Below are positions 49,110-60,442 of a stretch of 64,000 nucleotides of DNA, in pieces. A model generated the notes under the pieces. That model saw nothing but the letters and a program-made list of their open reading frames with translations, had not been told where the DNA came from and ran no database searches. Positions within the stretch are counted from its first letter, which is position 1; every line of letters starts with the position of its first letter. The position numbers were made by a program, and so were the translations under genes. The DNA comes from Coenobita brevimanus (taxonomy: Eukaryota > Arthropoda > Malacostraca > Decapoda > Coenobitidae): positions 19,145,139-19,209,138 of the forward strand of contig CM064732.1 in NCBI GenBank assembly GCA_032717465.1, given 5' to 3'.

Positions 49110-51160
49110 AAGTCAATCAGTCAGATTAATTATTCAACCATGAACGCATTCAACTGAGGATGCGAGGCCAGAACTTATCCAATCGGCTTTAAACATTATT
49201 ACTCTATCACAGTCTACCAAATTTCTCAGCAATTTGTTCAGTGTGCTGAAATCTCTATTAAAGAAAAGTGTTTTGCCTTATTATACTGGAAACATTTACA
49301 GATGATTTTATAGGCGGTACCTCCAGTGTAATTTGACGGATCAGCTGTAAAGTGCTTATCAGCTACAATATTATCAGATCCCTTAAATTTTTGTATACTT
49401 GAACCAGACCCCCTCACAATCGGTGCTTTGATAATAATACAGCTTTAGCTCTTCCAAACACTCATCATACGGATTGTTCCTTAATCTGGGCATCATTTTT
49501 GTGACTCATTGCTGCACTGTCACCAATTTCTTCATTCCGGTATCCATCTTGTAATAATGTGACCAAAATTCAATGCAGTCCCCACAGGGGACCGTACTAA
49601 GGAATAGTATATGGTGAGAATGATGTTCAATGTGAATTCAAGTGCTCTTCCAATAAATCTGATGAGTTTGTCAGTTTTCTTTATAGCTTCCGTGCACTAT
49701 CTGTTTGGTTTCAAAATGTAATCTGTTATACCTGTCCCTAAATATTTTCCTTGGTTCACATTCTCTACTTGAGTACTATTCACGGTGTACCTAAAGTCTT
49801 TGTTTTTATTCCCAGTATTGCCTACGTACTGCGTATGACAATATTAATATTCGTTTGCCACGTTTCAACCTACTGAACTATTAAATCTAGATCCCTTTTA
49901 ATCACCAGCGTATGTTCAGGTGCATTGTCTCTGTTACAATTATTGTTTCATTAGAAAATTTTTAGATTTTTCAGCACAAGCCTTAATCAGTATTGTCAGC
50001 ATAAATCAAGAAAGGAACAGGACATAAAACTGAACCCTGTGGTACTCCGCTTGTGACATTCATCCACTCTGATTCTTTCCCATCAAGCATAATTCTGTGT
50101 TTATGTTCCATAAGTAAGCTTTCAATTCATTTTTGTACATTGCCTCTGTCAAATGTCTTCTGGAAATCAAGAGTGATTACATGAACAGATCTAGTTTATC
50201 ATGCATATAAGTAATATCACTGAGCAAGTCAAAGATTTTAATATGACATTACTAGTTTTGGCATCTATGCTGCGGGTATTTAATCTAATTATTTACTTAT
50301 AAATGTCTAATTATTTTAGCTCTAAGTATGGTTTTCAATAAACTGCATACTACAGATGTTAAGCTAATTGGACGATAATTTCCAGGATGTGATTTATTGT
50401 CTTTTTAGATACTGGAGTTTTATTCTTTAGCTTCCAGTCCCATGGTACAGTGCCACAACTTAGTGATATATTTACTAGTTGAGCTAAAAGTTTCAATACT
50501 TCATTTTTACCTCGCCTGGGATGGAGTCCGGCAAGGTGTTGTTTTTGGTTGAGTTTGTTTTCTTTCTTTGTTAACAGCATTACAGAAAAACGGCTGAATG
50601 AATTTACATGAAACCTTCAGGATATGTGGGCACTGGTCCCCCAAAAAAAACTGGTTGAATTGTGGAGGAAATGTCTTCAAGTCTGAAAGGTGAAACGCCA
50701 GGTCAAGGAGTTTCACGGGGCTAGTTCTTGAAAATGAAGTTAGTTGCGCCACTACCGTAGATTTTAATTAGGAGTTTCACAGAGCAAGTTGTAATTGAAG
50801 TTAGTTGCCACTTTGATTGTTTATTGACCCTAAATGGCAGTACCGAATCAGTATTTAACAACAGTATAATAACTGCTATCAGGCGAGGTTTGTTTACTTG
50901 TTTCACTTGCTTCAAGACTCTTGGAGATATTCCGTCTGGTCCCGGTGCCAGTTGATCAAAAGCTTATTTATCACAAGTAGTTCATCTCTCAGTGATCAGT
51001 GTCAATAATTGTTCTGTCTTCATCCACATGTACAGAGGAAAGTGGAGGCAGTGAACAAGGAATTTCTGCTGTAAATACTAATACAAAGAAAGTGTTAAGA
51101 ATTATGGCCATTTCAGTTTCATCATTTGTATGCTTACCATTAGCTGTGACTAGCGACCAT
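49110..51160 (-). pseudogene. CR1-like LINE reverse transcriptase, heavily decayed
   Basis: The minus strand gives, in order: GISPRVLKE-like sequence near 50,510 (LHPRRGKNEVLKLLAQLVN), LSCGTVPWDWKLKNKTPVS, a DFQKAFDRGNVQK-like site near 50,160, a MLDGKESEWMNVTSG(V)PQG-like stretch near 50,060-50,030, a LIYADN-like site near 49,990, and the C-terminal MPRLRNNPYDECLEEL near 49,490. Motif order and wording match CR1/L2-type elements (GTVP.DWK, VTSGVPQGSVLGP, RRATKMIPRLR). Stops and deletions are frequent, and 50,580-50,950 contains rearranged, partly repeated sequence (GGAGTTTCAC near 50,706 and 50,771). It is an old relic. Confidence 0.78.
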
Positions 51161-51479
51161 ATTCTTGGTGTCATTGTTGGTATACAATGGAACCCTGATA
51201 TATAAGGCTGAAATTATGAGAGAGAGGGTGGGATACGGGATAGAGTGGAGCATAAAAAAATATGGAGAGAGATGATGGAAATAATCATCAACAAAAGCAG
51301 ACATAAAACTATAATGCAATGAGCACAGATATAACAGAAGAAGAAGAAAAGATATTGACAAGACCAGGGGGAAAAAAAAAAGGAGGTCTAGGAAATGAAA
51401 GAAGGAAAGGAAAACCCAAATTAATACAAGGAGGAACACTGAGAGAGTGCAACACCCACTATATCCAACTGGTCTCACC

Positions 51480-52600
51480 ACCGGATATATGGTTTTGCCC
51501 CATGACCTTGACCTTCAAGAGACTGCTCTCAGAATCGAATGCCTTCATTCTTGTCTAAGTCTTAACTCTTTCCCCGGCTTTGGTTCAAATAAGCCCAGAA
51601 CTGTTTGAATTGACTGTGCCTAGTACCCTTCATCTTTGACCTTTCCCAGCGACCTTCACCTTTGAATATTCACTTCACTGAATAATTTTATCCTTGGTTT
51701 TAACTTAAATACTTCCAAAAAATTACTTTGCTTTGGATAAAACTGTTTACATTGATCCTGCCATATGGCCTTGACCTTTTACCTACTGCTAAAAAAAAAA
51801 AAAATCAATTTTTGGTTGACCCTCAGCTGATCCACAAACTTTTATCTAAATAATATGAAAACAGTTTCAGGTTTTCAGTTTACTTACAGGCATATGGATT
51901 GAATTTTGAACTTTCCTTGTGACTTTGACTGACTGTACAAGAAGCTGCATAATTTTGTTCTTGACTGATCTTTAATACGTCTATTAAGTCTGATTCAAAT
52001 TAGATTAAAACTGTTTGCTTTGACCTTGCCTTGTAACAGCGGGCTTTGGCATTTCCCTGTTACCTTAATATTCCATTGATTGTGCTGAAAATCAAATTCT
52101 TTTACTCGTGCCTTATCCTCAGCCGTTCCACGAACTTTGATCTTAACAGGGTAAGTTAAACTTGTCCTGTGTCCTTCACTCTTGAACTATTGTTCTAAAA
52201 AACAATGGATTTACTCTTTGGATAACCTTCAGTAAGTCTACCAAGTTTGGTTAAACTCGGACTAAAACTGTTTGTGCTATTTTATTAATCACACACAAGG
52301 ATCGAACCTTGAACTTGTCCTGTGACCCAGACCTTTGACTGATTGTTCTCATAATTAAAGAACACCTGTGTTACCTTAACCCCTTCCTCAAAGTTTGATA
52401 AGAACAGGATCAAAACTGTTCAAGTCTATTTTCTTGGGTCAAGATTTTACCTCTCCCTGTAACAGTGACCTTTGATCAACTGTTAAAAAAAAAAAAAAAA
52501 AATCCTCATGGCCTAACCTGTAACCCTTGCACGAAGTTTGGTGGAAATTGGATGAAATCTTCTTGAGTTATTTTATTCATGCGTGTGTGAACACACACAC
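51480..52600. repeat. Divergent tandem array with TGACCTTTGACC words, second locus
   Basis: Seven or eight units of about 130-150 bp. Each combines a (CT)TGACCTTTGAC-type word with a later TTTGGTT-AA, (A)AAACTGTTTG or AAACTGTTCAAG word. Homopolymer A-runs occur near 51,791 and 52,486. It is similar in design to the 43.6-44.5 kb array but more diverged. Confidence 0.65.
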
Positions 52601-52639
52601 ACAAATACACATGCGCGCGAGAGCGTGCAATCCAAAACA

Positions 52640-53532
52640 TCACACCAGCGAATTGAAAAGCAAGTAGCAGGTTAAAAAAAAAAAAATGGATAGTGAGGAA
52701 GCAGAGGAATGAAGAGTAGGTTTTATATTAGAGGCATAAATAATGTGAAAGAAAAACTGGAGCATAGGTAAAAGTGCAGCATGGATGTAAGAGAAGGACA
52801 TTAAGAGATGGGGAGAATGAAAGAGAATGGAAAGGAAGAGAGGAAGAGGAAGATAGGAAAGAAACAGAATGGGGAAGTGAATTATGTGTAGAGTAGCAAA
52901 GTAATGGGCACTAAATGAAAGGAGATGAAGTAAAAATAGGAAGTAAGATAATGTATAAGTAAAAAAAGAGAAATGGGAGTAAAATACAAAAGGAAAGAAG
53001 AAGAAAAAGAAATTCAGAATAAACAGAGGCTGAAATACTGTATAAGAAGTCAAATATACATTGAACTGGGAAGTAAAAGAGGGAAATATAATGGATGGGA
53101 GAGAGGGAGACACGATAGAAAGAAGGTAGATCTGAAAGTAGGGAAGAACGCAGCAGAGGTGGAATGTGGGAAAAAAAAAAAGGGTAACAGAAAATTGACA
53201 AAATAATTATGTAGAGGAGGAATCAGAGGAATAAGGCTGAGAAAATAGCGAAAAAAGTGAGAGAACTTTTAACGGTACTACTACACAAGAGAAAAATATA
53301 TACGAAATATATCTCAAATGAAGAAGTGAAAATGGAATGAAGGAAACAGGGAGAGAAAATATGATAAAGGAAGGCGAGAAAAATAGAGAAAATATAAATA
53401 AAAAGGTGTGAGATAGAAAAAAATAAAAGGAAATGGAACAGCGTGAAAGGAATAGAGGAAAGATTTAGGAAAGAGAAAAACTTGAATATGAAATTGTCAT
53501 ATAAATAAACCGAAATAACTTGATGAGCGCAG

Positions 53533-53569
<37 letters not shown>

Positions 53570-54030
53570 CAAGACAAAGCAGACGAGAAGAAACATGTAA
53601 AGAGAAGAGAAGAGAGAAAGTGAAGACAAAAAGGAAGAAAAGAGAAAAAAGTGATAAGACACGAGAAGAGATGAGAAAAAATTCAAGCGAAAAGAGGAGA
53701 GATGAGAAAACATGACAAGTGAAAAGAGGGGAGCAGAGAAAAAAATTATGACGAGACGAGAGAAGATATGGCAAAACAAGAGAGGCGAGGAGAGAAAAGA
53801 CGAGAACAAAACAGAACAGATGGAAAGAAAAGAAAAAAGAAAAGAAAAGAGAAAGAAGAAGAAAGATGAAAAAGAGAAGACTTCACAAGAAAAGAACATA
53901 CTAGAGAAAGAAGAACAGAATGTGAAATGGAATATATTAGAAAAAAAAAAAATGGTTGAGAAATTAAAAAAGAGGAGAGGTGAAAAGAAGTGGAGAGTTG
54001 GACGGAGAAAGCACCTGATTGTTACCCCCA
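52640..54030. repeat. Long purine-rich, strand-asymmetric tract
   Basis: About 1.4 kb of A/G-dominated plus strand (GAGAAAAG, GGAAAGAA words), with a GA run at 53,534-53,567. Long minus-strand Phe/Ser/Leu frames are compositional. Confidence 0.75.
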
Positions 54031-54664
54031 ACCTTTGCAACAACAAATGAACACAGCAAACCCACACCTGCTGCACACTACTCGCCTCTCGCTAAATGCA
54101 ACGCTCTTTTCTTACATCCTCCGCTCCACACTCACACCAATACTTTTTCTTCTCCATCTCAGACTGATTATAGTTTCAAATGTTAACTACCTTACTGTGA
54201 TGACGTCAACCCATTGACTTCGTCTTTTCTACCGTTAGACGAAATTATCTTTCTTAGAAAGTGGCTAAGGAAATGAATGGGATAATGAAGGCTACATGTA
54301 GCTCCTGCAGCCCGCAAAAGTTTATCCTAATCTGTATCGATTCTCCTGGAGGTTGTGAAAATAGCTGATTTGCGGTGATTTGTGATAGAAGAGAAAGGGT
54401 GAACGAATTGCCTTTTGTTTTCTATCCAGTCTCGGTTATAAAAGTCTTTTATATTTCACTTTTCATGTGTTGCATGTTTCTGGCACTGATTTAAGTCAGA
54501 TTAGGGACAGTGTTGACAGTCGCTGATCTGTATATGCTTGTTATTATCAAATTTTGAAAGGTACCTTTGGAAATAAGAGGGAGTATCACAATTAAATTAC
54601 ACACATTTTGTAAACTGTTGCATTTAGTAATATGCGTAAAATCTGTTCTACAGTATATTAGAGG
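54031..54664. other. Unassigned DNA
   Basis: No recognisable feature. Confidence 0.4.
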
Positions 54665-54760
54665 AGATTTGACACATGCTCACGCGCGTGTGTATGTGTT
54701 ACAGGCAGACTGTGAAATCAGCCATATTGTGAAATGCCTAGTCGAATCGTGAAGTGAGTT
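54665..54760 (+). repeat. Dispersed repeat, left member of an inverted pair
   Basis: TGTTACAGGCAGACTGTGAA and ATCAGCCAT match, in inverse orientation, 57,110-57,075 (TGTTACAGGCAGACTGTGAG, ATCAGTCAT). Both also carry GCTCACG-CGCG words on the outer side. Confidence 0.6.
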
Positions 54761-54779
54761 TAAATTGGGATGGGTCAAT

Positions 54780-55150
54780 TAAGGTTTGGTTAATTTAGAC
54801 AGTGGTTAGGTTAGGCTGGGATAATCTAGGTTACGTTTAGGCTAAGTTACTTAGATCAGGTTAAGTTAGGTTAATATAGATGAATGCTAAGTTATAACTA
54901 ATCCAGCCTAACCTAACTAACCTAGTCTAGCCTAATCTAAACTTAACAAAGATTATCCCAACCTAACTAACCTAGCCTAGCCTAACCTAAACTTAACCAA
55001 GATTATCCCAACCTAACTAACCTAGCCTAGCCTAACCTAAACATAACCCAGATTATCCCAACCTAACTAACCTAGCCTAGCCTAACCTAAACCTAACCAA
55101 GATTATCCCAACCTAACCTAACCACACCATAATTTAACCTAACCCAAATT
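54780..55150. repeat. CCTAA-type minisatellite, four exact 50-bp units plus inverted units
   Basis: Units 54,911-54,960, 54,961-55,010, 55,011-55,060 and 55,061-55,110 are each exactly 50 bp and end in GATTATCCCA. They are built from CCTAA, CCTAG and ACTAA pentamers. Upstream, 54,815-54,860 holds the inverted form (TGGGATAATCTAGGTTACGT). CCTAA is the complement of the arthropod telomere word TTAGG. Confidence 0.88.
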
Positions 55151-55185
55151 AATCCATCCTAATTTAAACTCGGTTCATGAATTGA

Positions 55186-57072
55186 CTTGGCAACTCCAAC
55201 TCCAACTCGAATACTTCCCGCTCCTTCTGGCACATTGCCAAAAACCTTTCTAACAACTTTACCTCATCATCCTTCCCTCCTCTTTTCTACTCTGGTGGCT
55301 CTGTAGCTATTTCTTCTACTGATAAAGCAGATCTCTTCGCTCAGACTTTCTCCTCCAATTCCACCTTAGACGATTCCGGTGCTGTTCCTCCACCACTTCC
55401 CCCCTCTGACTTCCTCATGGCTGACATTAAAATTTCTTCAGTTGATGTATTTTCTGCCATCACTGGCCTCAATACTAACAAGGCATATGGGCCTGATGGA
55501 GTCCCTCCTGTTGTTCTCAAGAACTGTGCTTCTGTGCTTACACCCTGCCTAGGCAAACTCTTTCGCATTTGTCTATCAACTCATACCTTTCCTTCTTGCT
55601 GGAAGTTTGCTCTCATTCAGCCAGTCCCAAAGAAGGGTGACCATTCCCAACCTTCAGACTATCGTCCAATTGCTTTAACATCCTGTATCTCAAAAGTTTT
55701 CGAGTCAATTCTTAATAGAAAAATTTTAAAGCATCTTTCCTATCACAACCTTCTTTCTGATCGCCAGTATGGATTCCGTCAGGGACGCTCCACTGGCGAT
55801 CTTCTCATCTACCTTTCAGACTCCTGGCCATCCTCCTTTCGGGACTTTGGCGAAAGATTTGCCATTGCACTTGACATCTCAAAGGCTTTCGATCGAGTCT
55901 GGCATAAATCTTTAATTTCCAAACTGCCCTCTTACGGTTTCTATCCTTCTATCTGTGCCTTCATCTCTAGCTTCCTTTCTGGTCGTTCTATAGCCGCTGT
56001 TGTAGACGGCCATCATTCTTCTCTTAGATCTATCAACAGTGGTGTTCCTCAGGGCTCTGTCCTATCACCAACTCTCTTCCTTTTATTCATCAATGACCTT
56101 CTGATCTGTACATCTAACCCTATCCACTCATATGCTGATGACTCCACCCTTCACCTATCCATTCGGTTCCCGCAACGTCCATCTCAGCAGTTACTTCAAC
56201 AAGCAAGAGACGAGGCTATGGCACACCTAATGTCTGACTTGGGTCGTGTCTCGGACTGGGGTAAAAATAGTCTGGTTGTTTTTAATGCATCAAAGACTCA
56301 GTTTTTACACCTATCAACCCGACAGAATCTTCCACAGGTACATCCACTAATGTTTAATAATATTCATCTTAATCCTGCATCATCCTCGAACATGCTTGGG
56401 GTTTCATTTAATCGGGACTTATATTGGAAAGATCATATTACATCTCTTGTAAAATCTGCTTCCAAGAGATTAGGTGTGCTAAGCCGGCTCCGTTCCTTCT
56501 TTACCCCTGCACAATTGTTGACCCTATTCAGGGGTTTTATCCACCCCTGTGTGAAGTACAACTCTCATGTGTGGGGAGGCTCCCCACATACAGCTCTTCT
56601 CAATAGGGTGGAGTCAAAGGCTTTTCGTCTCATTAACTCTCCTCCTCTTACTGACTCCCTTCAACCTCTGTCTCTTCGTCGCACTGTTGCATTTTTATCT
56701 CTTTTCTATCGCTACTTCAGTGGTCACTGCTCCTCTGAACTGTCTGCATGCATTCCTCCTCCTCTACGACAGGCACGTAGCACCCGTCTAGCAGCAAACT
56801 CTCATCCCTTTTCTGTCCAACTCTCTAATGCAAGAGTTGACCGTTATTCCCAGTCCTTCATTTATGCAACAGGTCAACTCTGGAACTGTCTCTCTCTGTC
56901 TGTATTTCCTGCTTCCTATGATCTCCAGTCTTTCAAACGCAGTGTGTCCAAGCATCTCGAAATGATCGGTTCTTGAATTTGGCTCTCTCTTGTATTATGT
57001 TTTTCTCTTGGAAGGAAGAATAATTGCGGGCTCGACGCATTTGGTTCCTTCTTCCTCATATAAAAAAAAAAA
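55186..57072 (+). mobile_element. Family A jockey-like LINE, copy 5, 5'-truncated
   Basis: LINE similarity begins near 55,193 (in-frame NTSRSFWHIAKN, within the linker present in copy 1) and ends with TTTGGTTCCTTCTTCCTC plus poly(A) at about 57,060-57,072. This is the best-preserved copy of the family and defines its 3' end. Confidence 0.9.
55417..56976 (+). CDS. Jockey-like LINE reverse transcriptase, open frame lacking endonuclease
   Basis: 519 codons from ATG 55,417; the same frame is open upstream to 55,186 (596 codons), so the ATG is internal to a truncated ORF2. Reverse transcriptase motifs are complete: GPDGVPP (residues 25-31), CWKFALIQPVPKKGD, YRPIALTS (from residue 82), DRQYGFRQGRSTGDLL, ALDISKAFDRVWH (catalytic Asp 153), SGVPQGSVLSPTLF (GVPQGS at 209-214) and YADD (239-242). 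The thumb and C-terminal domain follow (LGVSFNRDLYWKDHI, RVESKAFRLINSPPLTDSL) to the usual SKHLEMIGS end. No RNase H or endonuclease is present. There are no stops or frameshifts, unlike every other LINE here. No promoter is evident, so expression is uncertain. Confidence 0.92.
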   Translation: MADIKISSVDVFSAITGLNTNKAYGPDGVPPVVLKNCASVLTPCLGKLFRICLSTHTFPSCWKFALIQPVPKKGDHSQPSDYRPIALTSCISKVFESILNRKILKHLSYHNLLSDRQYGFRQGRSTGDLLIYLSDSWPSSFRDFGERFAIALDISKAFDRVWHKSLISKLPSYGFYPSICAFISSFLSGRSIAAVVDGHHSSLRSINSGVPQGSVLSPTLFLLFINDLLICTSNPIHSYADDSTLHLSIRFPQRPSQQLLQQARDEAMAHLMSDLGRVSDWGKNSLVVFNASKTQFLHLSTRQNLPQVHPLMFNNIHLNPASSSNMLGVSFNRDLYWKDHITSLVKSASKRLGVLSRLRSFFTPAQLLTLFRGFIHPCVKYNSHVWGGSPHTALLNRVESKAFRLINSPPLTDSLQPLSLRRTVAFLSLFYRYFSGHCSSELSACIPPPLRQARSTRLAANSHPFSVQLSNARVDRYSQSFIYATGQLWNCLSLSVFPASYDLQSFKRSVSKHLEMIGS

Positions 57073-57074
57073 AT

Positions 57075-57149
57075 CCTGAAATGACTGATCTCACAGTCTG
57101 CCTGTAACATATGCGCGCACTTGCACGCTCACGAATGCTCGCGCGCGCG

Positions 57150-57160
<11 letters not shown>
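57075..57160 (-). repeat. Dispersed repeat, right member of an inverted pair
   Basis: Reverse complement of the 54,665-54,760 repeat. It starts immediately after the LINE poly(A). Confidence 0.6.
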
Positions 57161-57231
<71 letters not shown>

Positions 57232-57315
57232 AATAGAGAGAGAGAGGGAGATACATAGATAGATACATAGATACAGAGACAGATAGATCGATAAATATAG
57301 ATATAGATATAGATA
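57138..57315. repeat. Compound (GC)/(CA)/(GATA-like) microsatellite
   Basis: GC to 57,158, CA to 57,228, GA, then ATAGATAC/GATAGA/TATAGA words to about 57,315. Confidence 0.93.
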
Positions 57316-57320
57316 ATAGG

Positions 57321-57600
57321 GTGAAGTGGTAGGTGGGGGCGCCCATCATCCACCCACTTAGTGTAATGGTACTCTGGTTTTAGTGTAGGTCTACATCGAG
57401 TGGCCAGCCAAATGATTTCCTGTAAACCAGGAAATCATTTACAACGCTGGGTGGTAACCTTATAAGCAACCGACACGTGTTCCCTACGTGACAGCAAGTG
57501 GGTTGGCGGAGGGTTAGCGCCCCTCCCTGGAAAACAACTAATAAAAATACGAACAAGAAGCCTCGGACCAGGACTGACCAAAAGATGACTTCTAAGGACC
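57321..57600 (+). repeat. Dispersed hairpin repeat, copy 3, at the head of a family-C LINE
   Basis: A perfect 13-bp stem AAATGATTTCCTG (57,410-57,422) / CAGGAAATCATTT (57,428-57,440) encloses the loop TAAAC. It is followed by GCTGGGTGGTAACC and GGAGGGTTAGCGCCCCTCC. A pyrimidine-rich segment of about 100 bp seen in copies 1 and 2 is missing here. Confidence 0.75.
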
Positions 57601-60426
57601 GAACAAAAGACATGATACGGATGGCAACGGGAATGTAAGAGGTGCAAATGATGAGGTGGAAGACAGAGATATTGTCCAGGTGCTTGAGGATGCGCAAGTG
57701 GATGTATGTGGATTAACTGAAACTAAATGAGAGGTGAGAGTGTAAGAGGAATGGGAGTATGGATGGCGTATTTGTGCGGGAGTAAGTGAGAATGATAGGG
57801 CAAAAGAAGGAGTGTGTATTGTTGTGAGTAACAGATGGAAGGAGAATATATGAGAATATGGATCAGATAGCTCAAAGATTGTGTGGGTAAGACTGAAAGT
57901 TGGACTACAAATGTGGGCGATTGTATGCATGTATGCGCCAACGCAAGATCGTGCAAGCAGAGTGAGAGAAGAGTTCTGGACAAATGTGGAAGTGTGCATG
58001 GAAAAGTATGAAAGGCATGAGAAGGTGCTTTTGATTGGAGGTATGAATGGTAAAGTAGGGAATTTGAAGGTGGATGGAGTAATTGGTGAGTGGGGTGTGC
58101 CTGCTGAGATAGATGAGAATGGCAGTGCTTTAGTGGACATTTGTGCCGGGAGGGGGTTGGTGATACCGAAAACCCTCTTCAGGCACAAAATGATCCACAG
58201 GTATACATGGCGAGTGATGAGAAGGCTGCATGGAAGGAGTATATGCAAGGAGAGTGGAAAAGTTACAAGAGGATGAGAATAAGGCAGAATATAAGAGGGA
58301 GTGGAGGAACGATTGGGTAAATATGAATTGAAGCAGATGGGGGATGTGGAAGGTGTGTGCAAGATATTCACAGAAGAAATATGTGCAGCATGTGAGCTGG
58401 TGTGTGAGGTGAAGAGAAGACAAAAGGAGGTGCAAGGAACAGCATGGTGGAATGAAGAGGTGAGACAGGCTGTGGCACAAAAGAAAAAAGCATATAATGA
58501 ATGGATGAAAAATAGGGGCATGGAAGAAGTTGAGAAATGGAAGAGAGTGTTACATGCAGAAAGGAAGAGAGATGTGAAAAGATTAGTAAGAGAGGGTAAG
58601 AAGAGGGTGGATGAGGAATTTGGAAGGAATTTGAGTGTCAAGTGGAGGGAATGTGAGAAAATGTTCTGGAAAGAGGTAAAGAGAGTCAGACAGGGTGGCA
58701 ATGAAGTTAATAGGGGAGTGAAAGATAAAAATGGTAGATTACTAGTGGAGAAGGGAGAAAAAGTGAGCAGATGGAGAGAGCACTTCAATGAATTGTTGAA
58801 CATAGAGAATGAAAGTGATGCGAGTATAAGTGGCTGGGGGATGGCTGGGAGAAGGAGGGAGGTGAGAAGACAGGAAGAAATCATTAGGATGGAAGTTATG
58901 GAAGCAATGAAGAAAGTCAAAATCGGGATAGCCCTAGGAATTGATGGTGAAATGCTGAAGCATGAGGGAGAGATAGTAGTAGAATGGATGTGGAAGATGT
59001 GCAGATTGGCCTGGGAGGAAGGTAGAGTCCCGGAGGATTGGAAGTCAGGTATAATTATTCCCTGGTACAAAGGGAAAGAGGAAGAAGAAGCGTGTGGTAA
59101 TCATAGGGGAATTTGTCTTCTTAGTGTAATACGAAAAGTGTACGGTAGGATACTTATTGACAGAGTTAGGGAAATAACAGAGGAACTAGTTGGAGAAGAA
59201 CAGGGAGGCTTTAGCAAGGGAAGAGGTTGTGTAGGTCAGATATTCATTCTCAGATCTTTAGTGGAAAATTTTCTAGAGAAGGGAAAGAAGTTGTATGTGG
59301 CCTTCATGGATTTGGAGAAATCATATGACAGGGTGGAGAGACAAGGATTGTGGAAAGTATTAAGAATATATGGAGTAGAATGGAAGTTGCTGAATGCTGT
59401 GAAGAGTATGCATGAGGGTGCTAAGGCTGCAGTGCATGTGGATAGTGAACTGAGTTTTTCTATTTGAAGGTTGGGTTGCAATAGGGATGTGTCATGTCTC
59501 CAAAGTTGTTCAGTCTGTATATGGATGGGGTTATAAAAGAGATACAAGGTAAGGGAGTGGATGTTGGAGTGGCCATAATGAAAGAGGGCAGTGTTTGGAA
59601 ACTCCCTGTACTGTTTGCATATGATACTGTGTTGTTAAGTGAAGTCGAAGGGGAGTTGCAAGGCTTGGTGGATGAGTTTGGGAGACTGTGTAAGAAAAGG
59701 AATCTAAAGCTGAATGTATGGAAGAGCAAAGTTATAGTCTTCGAGAGAGATGAAGTCAGTGAATTTACAGTGAGGTTGGGTGATGAGGAAATGAATAATG
59801 TGAGTACGTTTAAGTACTTGGGTAGTGTGATGAGTAAGGATGGAAGTTTGGAGGGTGAAGTGCTTGAAAGGGTACAACAAGGAAGAAAGGTTGCTGGTTC
59901 GTTGAAGGCAGTGATAAGAAACAGGGAATTGAACATGGAAGGGAAAAAGTTATTACATGACAGTATTGTGATGCCAGCTCTAACGTATGTGAGTGAAGCT
60001 TGGACGTTATTGGAGGGATACAAGTCAAGAGTGAGAGCTGTGGAAATGAGTTATTTGAGAGGAGCCCGTGGAGTCACATGGAGAGAGAGACTGACAAATG
60101 AGGATGTGAAGGAACGTTGTGGTGTGGATGTAGATGTCATAGGAAGCGTTAGGAGAAACACACTGAGATGGTTTGGCCATATGAAGAGGATGGAGAGTGA
60201 GAGACTGATGACGAGAGTGTATGTGAGTGAGGTGGAGGGGGAGAAAGGGAAGGGAAGGCCAAGGATGAGATGGAAGGTTGGAGTGGAGTGGTATATGATA
60301 GAGGTGGGTGTGAATTGGAAGCTGGGCAGTGAAATGGTGGCGGACAGGGTGACGTGGAGGCGATCTGTTTGTGGCCACCCCGTATAAGGGATTAAGGCAT
60401 CTGGCAATAGATAGATAGATAGATAG
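57601..60426 (+). pseudogene. Family C RTE-like LINE, copy 2
   Basis: The endonuclease begins near 57,614 (DIVQVLEDAQVDVCGLTETK) and continues in 57,881-58,276 (YAPTQDRASRVREEFW; LLIGGMNGKVG, where the usual GD is GG). Relative to copy 1 about 75 codons are deleted near 58,226, with a frameshift. The RT runs in 58,301-59,467 (LGIDGEML, GFSKGRGCVGQIF, AFMDLEKSYDRVER). After a frame break it resumes in 59,494-60,387 with MSPKLFSLYMDGV, VLFAYDTVLL (first catalytic Asp of FADD changed to Tyr at 59,620-59,622), the thumb, LRWFGHMKRM and KGRPRMRWKVGVEWY. The tail CAATAGATAGATAGATAG matches copy 1. Inactive. Confidence 0.9.
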
Positions 60427-60442
60427 AAAAAAAATTAATTTT

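Noticed and set aside
53223..54076. Hydrophobic minus-strand frames of 183 and 203 codons
   Set aside because: Same compositional artefact in the 52.6-54.0 kb purine-rich tract.
57592..59070. 492-codon minus-strand frame
   Set aside because: It is the antisense shadow of the family-C LINE; Ser/Leu/Pro-rich with no domain.
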